A DNA stretch of 64,000 nucleotides from CAWEBF01 sp963807235 (GTDB taxonomy: Bacteria > Acidobacteriota > Vicinamibacteria > Vicinamibacterales > UBA2999). The notes below the pieces were generated by a model that saw nothing but the letters and a program-made list of their open reading frames with translations, did not search any database and was not told where the DNA came from. Shown here one piece after another: positions 42,905 through 52,066 of this stretch. Location of the stretch: assembly GCA_963807235.1 (NCBI GenBank), contig CAWEBF010000006.1, forward strand, positions 124,001-188,000. Direction: 5' to 3'. The translations under genes were made by a program, and so were the position numbers. Each line of letters opens with the position of its first letter. The first letter of the stretch is position 1.

Positions 42905-44624
42905 ATGTCGCGTAACCGCCTGACGTTGTCCATGTTGATCGCGCTGGCCGCCGCTGTCGCGGCCTCGCAGTTCGCCGGCCCGGCGGAAGGGCGCCAGAGC
43001 GCCGCGCCGGACGCGGTCTACTACAACGCCAAGGTCGTCACGGTGGACGATCGGTTCGCGTACGGCCAGGCAGTCGCGATTACCGGCGACAAGTTCACGG
43101 CTGTCGGAACCAACGCCGAGGTCCGCAAGCTTGCCGGGCCCGCGACCAGGCAGGTCGATCTGAAGGGGCTCACCGTCGTTCCCGGATTGACCGACAACCA
43201 CCTGCACAACGCCGGCGGCGGGCCGGGTGTCGACCTGTCCCGAGCCCGGACGCTCGGCGACGTTTACGCCGCAGTGGCGGCGCGGGTGAAGCAGAGCAAA
43301 CCCGGCGACGTCATCGTGTCGAACAGCGACTGGCACGAGGCGCAGCTCAAGGAGCAGGCGCTGCCACTTCGGCGCGATCTCGACAAGCTAGCACCCAACA
43401 ACCCTGTCGTACTCGTGCGTGGCGGCCACGAATTCGTTCTGAATTCCGCTGCGCTCACCCGCTGGAACATCACGAAGGCGACGCCCGAGCCGGAGGGCGG
43501 CCGCATCACGACGTACGCGGATGGCGAGTTGAACGGCGAACTCGTCGATGCCGCCCGGCGGCTGGTCACGCTGCCGCCGCCGCCGCAGCGATCGATGGAG
43601 CAGCGGATTCAGGATCAGATTGCTCGAGTACAACAAGCTGCACGCGTCGGGGTTGACCGCGGTGCGGCACCCCGGCGACTCCGCCGAGAACTACCGGATG
43701 CGTCAGGAAATGCAGCGGCGCGGCGTCCTGACGATGCGCGTGACGCAGCTGCTCCGGTCCGGTGGCAACGCGGGGGCGGTCGAGAAGGAGCTGGCCTCGG
43801 CCGGGCTCTCGCCGGATACCGGCGACGCGATGCTGCGGATCGGGGGGATCAAGCTCGGCGTCGACGGCGGGTTCGAGGGCGGATACATGCGGGAACCGTA
43901 CGCGGAGCCGTACGGCGAAGGCGGAAAATTCCGTGGCCTGCAGACGGTTCCGCAGGCGCCATATACCGAGGTCGTCAAGACATTTAACCGCTTGGGTTGG
44001 CGCGTCTTCACCCACGCCGTCGGCGACGCGGCGATCGACCAGGTGATAGCGGCCTACGAGGCGGCGAACGCCGAGAAGTCGATCGCCGGACGGCGGTGGG
44101 GAATCGAGCATGCCTTCATGGCGCAGCCCGATCAGCTCCCGCGGATCAAGAAGCTCGACCTCTACATCTCCGCGCAGAACCACCTGTACCTGGCCGGTCC
44201 CAGCCTCGTGAAGTACTGGGGACCGAAGCGCGCGGGGTGGACGACGCCGGTCAAGGCGTTCCTGGACGCGGGGCTGCCGGTGTCGGGCGGCACGGATGCC
44301 GGCGTGGTTCCCTATCCACCGCTCTGGGTCATCTATCACTTCGTCAGCCGCGACACGATCACGGGGGGTGTCCTCGGATCGGATCAGCGGATTTCGCGCG
44401 AGGACGCGCTGCGCCTCGTGACCAAAAACCACTGGTACCTGACCTTCGAGGAAAAGACCAAGGGCGTCATCGCACCGGGACGCTACGCCGACATGGTGGT
44501 GCTTGCCGAAGACATCATGACCGTCGCGCCGAAGCGCATCGAGCAGATGCACGTGCTGATGACGATGGTCGGGGGAAAGACGGTCTTCCGCCACGCCGAT
44601 TTCGCCAAGGTGTCCACCGAGTAA
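42905..44624 (+). pseudogene. Exported amidohydrolase (YtcJ-like), one frameshift
   Basis: Two frames give one amidohydrolase of about 570 residues. The first starts at ATG 42905 (GGAGG upstream), has a signal peptide and DAVYYNAKVVTVDDRFAYGQ, VVPGLTDNHLHNAGGGPGV with the metal-binding HLH. Near 43621 one base appears missing; the second frame carries on with LLEYNKLHASGLTAVRHPGD, IKLGVDGGFEGGYM, VFTHAVGDAAIDQVIAAYEA, GIEHAFMAQPDQLPRIKKLD and VSGGTDAGVVPYPPLW, where further metal ligands lie. The family cleaves amides or related bonds in the periplasm. All motifs are intact apart from the shift, so sequence error is possible. It directly follows repeat copy 1. Confidence 0.85.
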
Positions 44625-44761
44625 GCCGTCCCGGGACCGGGACTGTCCATCGTTGGCTCCGAGTACTGCGCGGGAGCGGAGTGGATTTCATCGCCCGCTC
44701 TGGGAGAAAGGCCGGTTCCATCCGAGTCAGATCCTCCGGAACATCTTGGGCAACAGGAACT

Positions 44762-44983
44762 TCACGACTGGTCGGGTGCTGACGCCATCTGCTGCGCCAC
44801 CAAGAGGTCGATCTCACCCCGGTGATCTTCGTAGAACGCCAGGCACTCGTAGACCTGCGCTCTTGTCAGCATCGGCAGAACCGTCGCCGCCAGCCTCTCG
44901 ACCGTCTCGCCGGTCTGCAATAGCCCAATGACATCGTGCACGCCAATGCGGGTGCCCTCGACCCGAGCGTGCCCTCCGCGCAC
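44762..44983 (-). CDS. Solitary DUF433 antitoxin-like protein
   Basis: The 73-residue product reads RGGHARVEGTRIGVHDVIGL, LQTGETVERLAATVLPMLTR, AQVYECLAFYEDHRGEIDLL. This is the DUF433 fold. Similarity to family members extends a few residues upstream of the GTG at 44983 (RFIVRSPDV), where no start codon is seen, so the 5' end may be damaged. No DUF5615 toxin adjoins it. Confidence 0.65.
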   Translation of the reverse strand: MRGGHARVEGTRIGVHDVIGLLQTGETVERLAATVLPMLTRAQVYECLAFYEDHRGEIDLLVAQQMASAPDQS

Positions 44984-45377
44984 GTCGGGGCTGCGGACGA
45001 TGAAGCGGTACGACTTGGACGTCTCGGGCGCGATGCGGCTACTGTTCCAAAACCCTATCCGATTGACCGGCTTGGGTATGCTGTTCGAGCGAAGAGCAGA
45101 TGCCCCAAGTCATCGGAAACAAACAAAACCGATCGAAACCGATAGAGCTGTTGGAGCGGATGGGTCTTCGCCCAAGGCAGGTGCGCTACCCCGGGGCCAC
45201 GACGCGGCATCATCTCTCGCAGCGAATGCATAGATGTGAGTCACGTTGCGCGCGAAAGGCACCGGCACGCATCGCAGCGGTGTTTCTGCGGGCGGGCTGC
45301 CGATATCTCCATCATCGCGCCGCGCGCTATCCGCGCGAAGAGATGCGTTCAATGTGCGTTCAATCCGTGCCCGAACA
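44984..45377. other. 394-bp stretch without a recognisable gene
   Basis: I see no convincing coding region, promoter array or RNA here. Several open frames exist on both strands but their translations are Arg/Pro-rich and lack any family signature. It lies between the solitary DUF433 gene and a tRNA-Arg 3' fragment and is probably debris. Confidence 0.4.
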
Positions 45378-45420
45378 ACGAACCAGGAGGTCGCACGTTC
45401 GAGTCGTGCAGGGCGCACCA
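45378..45420 (+). other. 3' fragment of tRNA-Arg(ACG), partial copy
   Basis: Forty-three nucleotides, from the anticodon ACG through AACCAGGAGGTCGCACG and CGTGCAGGGCGC to ACCA, are identical to the 3' end of the full repeats. The upstream 130 bp of the repeat is absent here: the match starts exactly at the anticodon. This is a typical crossover position for tyrosine integrases using tRNA genes. Confidence 0.8.
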
Positions 45421-45440
45421 ACACAACGGTCACTTCGAGA

Positions 45441-46064
45441 TCAGACAATCGATGATTCCGAACGAGTGATCACCCACCGTCCGTCCTTTCTCACCAGCCA
45501 GACGGAATCGCCCTCCGCTTCGCTCCTCCGGAAGCCAACGACAATGGCATCGTCGCGCCGCTGGATACCGGCGATTGGCGCGGCAGGGACCTGGCGAAGA
45601 AAAGCTGGCATCGGGATTGGCGGCTGGGAGCGAACGAACTCAACAACGCTGATCAGCGTATCGTCATCGAATTCGCCTTGCAGGACGAACGGCCAGCCGA
45701 GGTCGTCGTCGCCCAGGATCTCGCCAGGACGACGGCCCGCGATCGGGATGTGAGCATACAAATCCGACTCTTGTATCCGCCACGGCGAACGCGCGGGAAC
45801 AAACGGCGGCCCCTCAGCAGCGAGACGCAGCATTCGGCCTCGCTGCACTCGCCCGCCCGCCACGTCCGGTTCCAGGAAGAGTCTGGCCACTCGAACATCC
45901 CTCATATTGGAGTGCGGAGAGCGTAGAAGCCACGGCCGTTTGCCGGTGTTGATGACCAGCTCGGCGATCTGCGCCACTTCGGCGTCACTGACCGGCTGGC
46001 TACCAAATCGGCTAAGCGTGAAGGCCGTTGCCTGGGCACCGCTCGCCGAGGTCGTCTTAGCCAT
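45441..46064 (-). CDS. Hypothetical protein
   Basis: From ATG 46064 the product has 207 residues: SASGAQATAFTLSRFGSQPV, VARLFLEPDVAGGRVQRGRM, LYAHIPIAGRRPGEILGDDD, LISVVEFVRSQPPIPMPAFL and a basic C-terminal VWLVRKDGRWVITRSESSIV. No signal peptide and no known domain. The reading is protein-like throughout and ends only 20 bp from the tRNA-Arg fragment. It is divergent from the DinB gene. Confidence 0.5.
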   Translation of the reverse strand: MAKTTSASGAQATAFTLSRFGSQPVSDAEVAQIAELVINTGKRPWLLRSPHSNMRDVRVARLFLEPDVAGGRVQRGRMLRLAAEGPPFVPARSPWRIQESDLYAHIPIAGRRPGEILGDDDLGWPFVLQGEFDDDTLISVVEFVRSQPPIPMPAFLRQVPAAPIAGIQRRDDAIVVGFRRSEAEGDSVWLVRKDGRWVITRSESSIV

Positions 46065-46226
46065 CGAGAAACAGGTTCGCAACGCGCAGGCGTTCTGCCG
46101 GCGGGCCGCCGAGGCACAGTTTTTCCAGCCGGGCTGCCCGATTCAATACAACCGGCCGCTGCCGCCAGTCTCGAATTGAGCGGCGGGGAATCGCTCAAGT
46201 GCGAACTCGTGATACAAGACTCGGCC

Positions 46227-46757
46227 ATGCTCAAGCTGCCCGCCGTCGTCTGTGTGCTGATTGCTACTACGGTGGGTCTCGGCGCCCAGACAGGATTGCT
46301 ACAGGAGGGGACGCTCAAGGACTGGACCTCCCAGCGCGACATGCTGCTGAAGATTGCGGCGGCAATGCCCGAGGAGAAATTCGGGTACCGTCCGACCCCG
46401 GCGCAGCGTACGTGGGGCGAGCAGATCCTGCACATCGCCCAAGCCAACGTGAATCAGATGGGCCGGCTCGGATCGAAAAGGCCAGTTCCAGCGATCGACA
46501 TGACGCTCACCTCGCCGGCCGCGATTCTCAGCGCGCTGGCGGATTCGTTCGACTACGGCACCGCCGTCCTCCAGGAGCAGACGGATGCCGCGCTGATCCA
46601 GCAGGCTGGCAATACGCCCTTCGATCGATTCATGGGACCGTCAGCCGGGATCAGGGTGGTGTACTACGTCGTCGGGCACACCTGGGACATCTACGGCCAG
46701 ATGGTCGTGTACCTCCGCCTGAACGGGATTACGCCGCCGGCCAGCCAGCGCTTCTGA
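46227..46757 (+). CDS. Exported DinB-family protein
   Basis: From ATG 46227 the 176-residue product has a signal peptide (LKLPAVVCVLIATTVGLGAQ) and a DinB four-helix fold: LKDWTSQRDMLLKIAAAMPE, RTWGEQILHIAQANVNQMGR with a metal His, and VGHTWDIYGQMVVYLRLNGI with another. It resembles the DinB protein at 40642-41211 in layout but is not a close copy. The reaction is unknown. Confidence 0.8.
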   Translation: MLKLPAVVCVLIATTVGLGAQTGLLQEGTLKDWTSQRDMLLKIAAAMPEEKFGYRPTPAQRTWGEQILHIAQANVNQMGRLGSKRPVPAIDMTLTSPAAILSALADSFDYGTAVLQEQTDAALIQQAGNTPFDRFMGPSAGIRVVYYVVGHTWDIYGQMVVYLRLNGITPPASQRF

Positions 46758-46818
46758 GCCCGCGCGAATCGGTTCTACGCTGGTCCACAATCCCAGCGAC
46801 GGTGCCGGTGAGCAAGTG

Positions 46819-47673
46819 TCATGGCTGCTCTTCGAAGGCGCCACGCCAGAGGGAGTCCTTGGGGGCGTCAGGGTCGTGCTGACGCACCCACACGAAGTTA
46901 CTCCTGCGATCAGGACGCGTATTGCCGACGTAGGTGCCGGTCAGTCGACCCTTGGACAGATACAAGGTCAGGAGATTTGCGGTGGGCTCTCCGGCTGCGT
47001 CCACATGAGCGATGCTGACCAACAAGGTATTGCGACTGATCGCTGCGGATTCGATAAAAGCCGAGTATGAGCCGTCCTCGCATTTGGGGTCGCACGCGAT
47101 ACCCAGAATGCGATCACCAACTTGTTTGAGAAGATAGGCCGTGGGACCCATTGGCGCTCTCCACACGCCAAGAACCTTCTCTGGGGTGAGCGGCTCGGGT
47201 GGACCGGACGTCATGTACGGCTCGGGTCCTCCGGAGCGGCGACCTTCCGCCAGGATGGCAGCTGCATTGGGCGCTGGCCGCCTCAGCGTCACGGCAGTTG
47301 ACTGTTCGGTTGTGCCCTCACGCGAAGCAGTGAGGGTAATCCGACCGCCGCCAGCCTTTCCACGAAACGACTCCCGGTATGGCTTTCCGTCTCCTCGATC
47401 ATGGAGGAGAGTGAATGAGAGAGCATCCCCCTCGACCCTGCCATCCGACACAAACGCGAGGTTGTTGAGATCGAAACATCGCGTGCAGGCAACCCCTGAG
47501 ATTCGATCACCTTGAACCGCGAAGATGTACATGTAATGCGCACCTTCGCCTTCGGTGACCCAGGAGCCTCGGATCGCCGCAGCTCCGTTCGGCGCCTGGC
47601 GAGCCGATCCGTTCATGACACGGTCGGAACTGGTCAACGCCAGCATCAGAACGACGGCCCCCATGACTCTCAC
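46819..47673 (-). CDS. Exported protein with two copies of a Cys-containing beta domain
   Basis: The GTG at 47673 is chosen for its AGGAGG five nt upstream. The 284-residue product has a signal peptide and two similar halves: RGSWVTEGEGAHYMYIFAVQ, GDRISGVACTRCFDLNNLAF, and later LGVWRAPMGPTAYLLKQVGD, RILGIACDPKCEDGSYSAFI. Each half has a W, a GDRI(S/L)G(V/I)AC step and a CxxC or CxxxC pair. This internal duplication is clear from sequence. No family name; a binding or stress role is possible. It converges with the DinB gene. Confidence 0.6.
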   Translation of the reverse strand: MRVMGAVVLMLALTSSDRVMNGSARQAPNGAAAIRGSWVTEGEGAHYMYIFAVQGDRISGVACTRCFDLNNLAFVSDGRVEGDALSFTLLHDRGDGKPYRESFRGKAGGGRITLTASREGTTEQSTAVTLRRPAPNAAAILAEGRRSGGPEPYMTSGPPEPLTPEKVLGVWRAPMGPTAYLLKQVGDRILGIACDPKCEDGSYSAFIESAAISRNTLLVSIAHVDAAGEPTANLLTLYLSKGRLTGTYVGNTRPDRRSNFVWVRQHDPDAPKDSLWRGAFEEQP

Positions 47674-47796
47674 AGCGTCCTCCTCCAGGAAATTCGCCCA
47701 CATCCTACCGAACCGGTTGACTCCTAATATTAGAGCCGCGAGTACACTACGCCGGGGTTGCGGCGATTAGGTGTTGTGCACGAATGGAGAACTGTT

Positions 47797-48567
47797 ATGT
47801 CCACGTTGCTGCGTATGTGTGTTGCGACTGCTTTCGCCGGCACCGTCGTGACGGCTTTGGTGGCCCAGCAACCCCCTCGTCCCAGAGGGGTTCCCCAGCC
47901 GCCGGACCCGGGTCCCCGGTTCTTCAGTGAGACCTGGCGGAATCCCAAGAGCTACGAAGCCAACACGCTCCCTCTCACCAGCGTGACGCAAGAGGTCGTG
48001 ACGACTCCTGATCTGCTGCTGACCGTCTACGATCCGAACGCGAAGTACATCCCTGAATACAAGAAGGCATTGCGCTGGGGTTCGTGGGCAGACGACTGGG
48101 GAGGGCCAACCTGCCTTCTCATCTACGGTGTCGAGAGGCCCGAGCTCTGGGCCGGATCGTGTGGGGCGGTAACCGTGACGCTGCGCCACAAGAGCAACTT
48201 CGTAGATCTGTCGAACCGCGGTCGTGTCATCTGGGGGACGTATGTCTCAGGGTTTCACGTGGCCAGACTCGTCGTGAAGCTGGCAGACGGGACGTTCCTC
48301 GTTGGCGACCCTGGCACCGGTACACCTAACGTCTCTCATATCGAGAATGAGGTCGTATTGTCGTCGCTGCGCTGGCTGAAGCTCGACGTGCCCGCGACGG
48401 TCACGCGCGGCGCCTGGGTGGAGAAGCCAGATCTGTCCAAGGTGGACGAGATTGGTTGGGCCCAGCTGATGCCGGGTTCAGGCCACGGCGTCGGTGGATT
48501 CGTCGGCGTTTCCAAGTTCGAGGTCTGGGGAAAGCCTGTTCCGCGAATGGATCCGTCCTCACGTTGA
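47797..48567 (+). CDS. Exported protein, unknown function
   Basis: From ATG 47797 the 256-residue product has a signal peptide (TLLRMCVATAFAGTVVTALV, AQQ) and a Pro-rich front. The body holds TSVTQEVVTTPDLLLTVYDP, WGSWADDWGGPTCLLIYGVE, GAVTVTLRHKSNFVDLSNRG, FHVARLVVKLADGTFLVGDP and FVGVSKFEVWGKPVPR; the beta-rich pattern with a C-terminal (V)SKFEVWGK suggests a galactose-binding or concanavalin-like fold, which is inference. Not in an operon. Confidence 0.6.
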   Translation: MSTLLRMCVATAFAGTVVTALVAQQPPRPRGVPQPPDPGPRFFSETWRNPKSYEANTLPLTSVTQEVVTTPDLLLTVYDPNAKYIPEYKKALRWGSWADDWGGPTCLLIYGVERPELWAGSCGAVTVTLRHKSNFVDLSNRGRVIWGTYVSGFHVARLVVKLADGTFLVGDPGTGTPNVSHIENEVVLSSLRWLKLDVPATVTRGAWVEKPDLSKVDEIGWAQLMPGSGHGVGGFVGVSKFEVWGKPVPRMDPSSR

Positions 48568-48682
48568 GTGCCCAGAGGGTGACCCGGGGGACGACGGCAA
48601 TGCCGGGCTCGAACGCGACGACCCCGGACGACGGCCTGTATTTTGACGATAGTTTGCCTGCGAAGGCGCGGGCAGCGCTGCA

Positions 48683-50258
48683 ATGCTGCAGACAGCAATG
48701 CTGAGCAGGCGGGCACTCGGGCTTCTGGCGCTGGGCGCGTCGCTCACCTCGGCGCCCTCCCTCACCGGGCAGGAGCCGCGAGCCGCGTCGTCGGCACGCT
48801 GGTGGAGCCCGGGAGACGGCCGCATCCTGGCGGCCACCGCGGCCTACGACAACCGGTTCGGGACGCTGTCGATCCTCAACACGGCCGGCCAGGTCGAGAC
48901 CAAGGGACATGCGTTCTTCGAACCCATCGGCCGCAACGGGCGCGCGTGCGTGACGTGCCATCAACCCGCCGACGGCATGAGCGTGTCGGTGGACACCATC
49001 GAGGCGCGGTGGCGCGAGACGAACGGACGGGATCCGATCTTTGCGGCAATCGACGGCAGCAATTGTCCGAGCCTCCCGCAGGACGACGCCGCGTCGCATT
49101 CGCTGCTCTTGAAGCGCGGCCTGTTCCGCGTCCCTCTGACCATGGCCTCCCAGGCGCGCTGATGGCACGCCGGTCGAGCCCGAGTTCACGATCGAAGTGG
49201 TGCGCGATCCGACCGGCTGCAACACCCACCCGGAATACGGATTGACGAGCCGTTCGCCGACGGTCTCGGTGTACCGGCGTCCCCGCCCGGTGGCCAACCT
49301 CAAGTACGTGGTCGCCGACGACTTCGGCGTCGGTCCGTTCATCGCGAAGAACGGCCAGCCGGCGGCGCGCGATCCCCAGAGCGGGAAGCCGCTCCAGATG
49401 AACATGATGGCGGATGCGCGCGAGACGACGCTGCCGGGGCAGGCGGTGTCGGCGGCCCTGGGCCACCTCCAGATGGCTTCCGCGCCGAGCGCGGCGCAGC
49501 TGCAGCAGATCGTGGCCTTCGAACGGCAGGTGTATGCGGCACAGAGCCATCACCGGGACGCGGGCGATCTGACCGAGCCAGGCGGGCCCCCGGCGCTTGG
49601 GCCGGCGGCACTGGCCGCGGGCCGGGCAGCCGTGCTCGGCAACAACACGACCAACTTCGTCTTCCCCATGGGCGAGGTCTGGAAGGCGCTGCCGCGCAGC
49701 AGCGATGGCGCCGTCGACGCACGGAACCGCTTCCGCGAGTCGGTGGCACGCGGTCACGACGTGTTCTTCTTCCGCACGTTCTGGATCAGGGACGCCATGC
49801 ACCTGAACACGGTTGGGCTCGGCAACCCGGTCAAGCGGACGTGCGCCACCTGCCACGGCATGCACATGACGGGGATGGATACGGCCAACGGCTGGATGGA
49901 CATCGGCACCACCAATCTGCCGTGGGCGAGCGAGCCACCGCAGAGCCCGTGGTCTACCGACAGGCCCGAGATGCCGCTCTTCAAGCTGACCTGCCGCACC
50001 GCGCTCGCACCGCACCCGTTCCTCGGCCGCGTCATCTACACCCAGGACCCGGGGCGCGCGCTCGTCTCCGGCAAGTGCAACGACATCGGCACGATCGTGG
50101 AGCAGCAGTTCCGGGGGCTGGCCGCGCGAGCGCCCTATTTCTCCAACGGCTCGGCCCGGACGCTCCGCGAGCTCGTCGATTTCTACGACCGCCGTTTCAA
50201 CATCCAGCTGAGCGAGACCGAGCGGCAGGATCTCGTCAACTTCCTCAGCACGCTCTGA
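48683..50258 (+). pseudogene. Exported di-haem cytochrome (peroxidase-like), one frameshift
   Basis: Two frames together give a protein of about 520 residues. The first has a signal sequence and GRNGRACVTCHQPADGMSVS with haem motif CVTCH. Near 49157 the frame shifts; the second continues DGTPVEPEFTIEVVRDPTGC, a long middle, NPVKRTCATCHGMHMTGMDT with haem motif CATCH, and ARAPYFSNGSARTLRELVDF, YDRRFNIQLSETERQDLVNF. The last segment is typical of MauG / cytochrome c peroxidase-like proteins. As written it would be truncated after the first haem. The OmpA-like gene follows 5 bp after its stop. Confidence 0.85.
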
Positions 50259-50263
50259 CGCCG

Positions 50264-51076
50264 ATGACCGCTCGACAGGATCGTGTGCCGATGATTGCCA
50301 GAACCGCGTCGCTCGCGGCAACCCTGGTCGTGCTGGCGGTCGGCGCCGGGGGGCAGGAACCGGCACGACGCAACTTCGTCGCGTGTCCGCTGGTGCAGGA
50401 CACGAAGACGGTGCCGTGCTGGTTGTCCGAGTACGAGGGGGAAACGTACTACCTCGGCATTCAGACCGACATCAGCGCCGAGTTCCACCCGCCCTACCTC
50501 GGCCACCAGGTGCTGGTCGAGGGAACGGTGTCATCCGAGCCGCGCATCTGCGGCGGCATCGTGCTCAAGCCCGTGCGCGTATCGCCGCTCCCGGAGCCCG
50601 ATTCGTCGTGCAACACCATCCTCCCGGCCGTCGATCAGTTCACGGTGCCGTTTGCCCCGCGGCCGCCGGGACCGAGCGGCGGCAGGCTGGCCTTCCAAGG
50701 CACCGCGCAGCCACCGCCGGCACGGTCGTCGCCGCCGAGCGGACCCCGGGAGTTCACGCTGCAATACGACTTCGACAACGGCGTGATGGGGCGGCACGCC
50801 GGCGTCCTGGGGCAGATCCTCAACCAGGCGCGGGCGAGCAAGGCGACCCGGGTGCGTATCACCGGCTACCGCGGCGCCACGCGGCTCTCGGATGGCCGGG
50901 TGATGACCGAGAGGCCGGACATCGGCGCCCGCCGAGCGCGGGAGGTCGCGGACCTCTTGGAGGAGGCCGGCCTCACGGGGGCCGCCTTCGAGGTCTCGTC
51001 CCAGGGCGAACCCGAGGCCGCCGACGGCATCGACGACTGGAGGTCGCGACGCACGACGGTGCTCGTGGAACCTTAA
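50264..51076 (+). CDS. Exported OmpA-like protein
   Basis: From ATG 50264 (an ATG at 50291 is an alternative) the product has a signal peptide (SLAATLVVLAVGAGG), an N-terminal unknown part with three or four Cys (NFVACPLVQDTKTVPCWLSE, RICGGIVLKPVRV) and a C-terminal OmpA-like domain: LQYDFDNGVMGRHAGVLGQI, RVRITGYRGATRLSDG, RRAREVADLLEEAGL and RRTTVLVEP. OmpA-like domains bind peptidoglycan. It starts 5 bp after the cytochrome gene and is surely cotranscribed with it. Confidence 0.78.
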   Translation: MTARQDRVPMIARTASLAATLVVLAVGAGGQEPARRNFVACPLVQDTKTVPCWLSEYEGETYYLGIQTDISAEFHPPYLGHQVLVEGTVSSEPRICGGIVLKPVRVSPLPEPDSSCNTILPAVDQFTVPFAPRPPGPSGGRLAFQGTAQPPPARSSPPSGPREFTLQYDFDNGVMGRHAGVLGQILNQARASKATRVRITGYRGATRLSDGRVMTERPDIGARRAREVADLLEEAGLTGAAFEVSSQGEPEAADGIDDWRSRRTTVLVEP

Positions 51077-51732
51077 GGCGCGGTTGCGCGGCGACACGGA
51101 GACCGAGATGGAGCGGGTGAACAGCCCGGGTCACGCCCGCGCATGGTGCAAGGGGGGCAACCCTGCAGGGCGCACCATAACTTCCACGTCGCAAACAACT
51201 TGTTTGGCTCAGTTGTCAGTCGTTGTACGCCAGAGGGTCGCGGCGTTGGCGAGTCAGAAAATTGCGCCTGAATTCGACGTTCAGAGTGCGTTGAGCGTCT
51301 GGTTCCGGTCGCCGTCGCCTCGCCGACTGACAAACTCGGAGGAGATAGACAGCGAAAGCGGCTGACGACAAGCAGATTGCGACCATGCGGTGGGCTGACC
51401 GCTCCTGACGTGGAGCAGTCCATCTAGGAACTGTGGACCGGATGGGGGAGCTCACGACTCCAACACGCACTGGAGGCGCTTCGTAATCCACGCATCCGAA
51501 CTGGCTTCGAAATGTCCTCCTTTTTCCAGCAGATCGGACCGGAGGGCAGAAGCCTGCGATTGAAGGGGCTTGTTACGGTACCGCGACCGCGAGGTACAGC
51601 GTGGAGGCGATCTCATCCTCAGCTTCGCGCTCCCGCGGCGGTAACGCACCGGTCTTCGGTCTTCGCTCTCCGAACTTCGGCCTTCGATCTTGGTCTTTGG
51701 GTATATAACGTGCCAAGCACACTCTGGCGCCT
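51077..51732. other. 656-bp intergenic stretch with tRNA-end remnant and short repeats
   Basis: No gene is evident. It contains a weak trace of the tRNA-Arg end (51164-51177, TGCAGGGCGCACCA) inside an imperfect inverted repeat (ATGGTGC at 51144 and GCACCAT at 51172), and a degenerate run of TTCG-rich short repeats at 51653-51707 (CTTCGGNCTTCG type). The rest is unremarkable. Confidence 0.45.
51164..51177 (+). other. Possible remnant of the tRNA-Arg 3' end
   Basis: Only TGCAGGGCGCACCA is shared with the full repeats, that is the last bases of the T-stem, the acceptor strand and CCA. The upstream bases differ and form a different hairpin. The match is short, so this is a weak call. Confidence 0.35.
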
Positions 51733-51909
51733 ATGCACCGCGTATTTCTCACGCTCGTGGCCTGCGCTCTTGTAACCGCGCAGGCAGGATCACAAGGTCA
51801 GCCGGCGGGGGCCGCGCAGCCCGAACAGGTCGTGCAAGGGGGACAGCTGGACGGGGAGGACGCGGGCGAGTCGCGTAACGAGCTTTACGTCCCCCTCGAC
51901 CACCGCTAA
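51733..51909 (+). CDS. Small exported peptide or gene remnant (58 aa)
   Basis: A 58-residue frame from ATG 51733 has a convincing signal peptide (HRVFLTLVACALVTAQAGSQ) followed by an acidic Gln/Gly-rich mature piece ending LYVPLDHR. No ribosome site is obvious. It may be a genuine small exported protein or the surviving start of a larger gene. Confidence 0.35.
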   Translation: MHRVFLTLVACALVTAQAGSQGQPAGAAQPEQVVQGGQLDGEDAGESRNELYVPLDHR

Positions 51910-52066
51910 TGCTGTCTATTCTCCGATACATGTTGGCCGAAGACGCCGATGTGGCGGGGGGCTCGGGCTGCTGCGCACTGGGACCTGATCGTGGGTGGCG
52001 CGGCGAGCTCGCACTGAACAACGTCGCCTCGGGCGCCGAGTCCGGGGATTGGTATTAGTGAGCATC

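Noticed and set aside
42569..42905. Protein-coding frames through the tRNA-Arg repeats (reading such as GGRTFESCRAH or PARLERATSW)
   Set aside because: These are the familiar spurious translations of tRNA-Arg 3' ends, not genes.
45100..45753. 217-codon + frame spanning the tRNA fragment at 45.4 kb
   Set aside because: It crosses a tRNA fragment and overlaps the better-supported minus-strand gene; no domain is visible.
51216..51775. Short frames in the 51.1-51.7 kb gap
   Set aside because: Low-complexity TTCG-rich DNA gives protein-like runs by chance; no start site or conserved motif.
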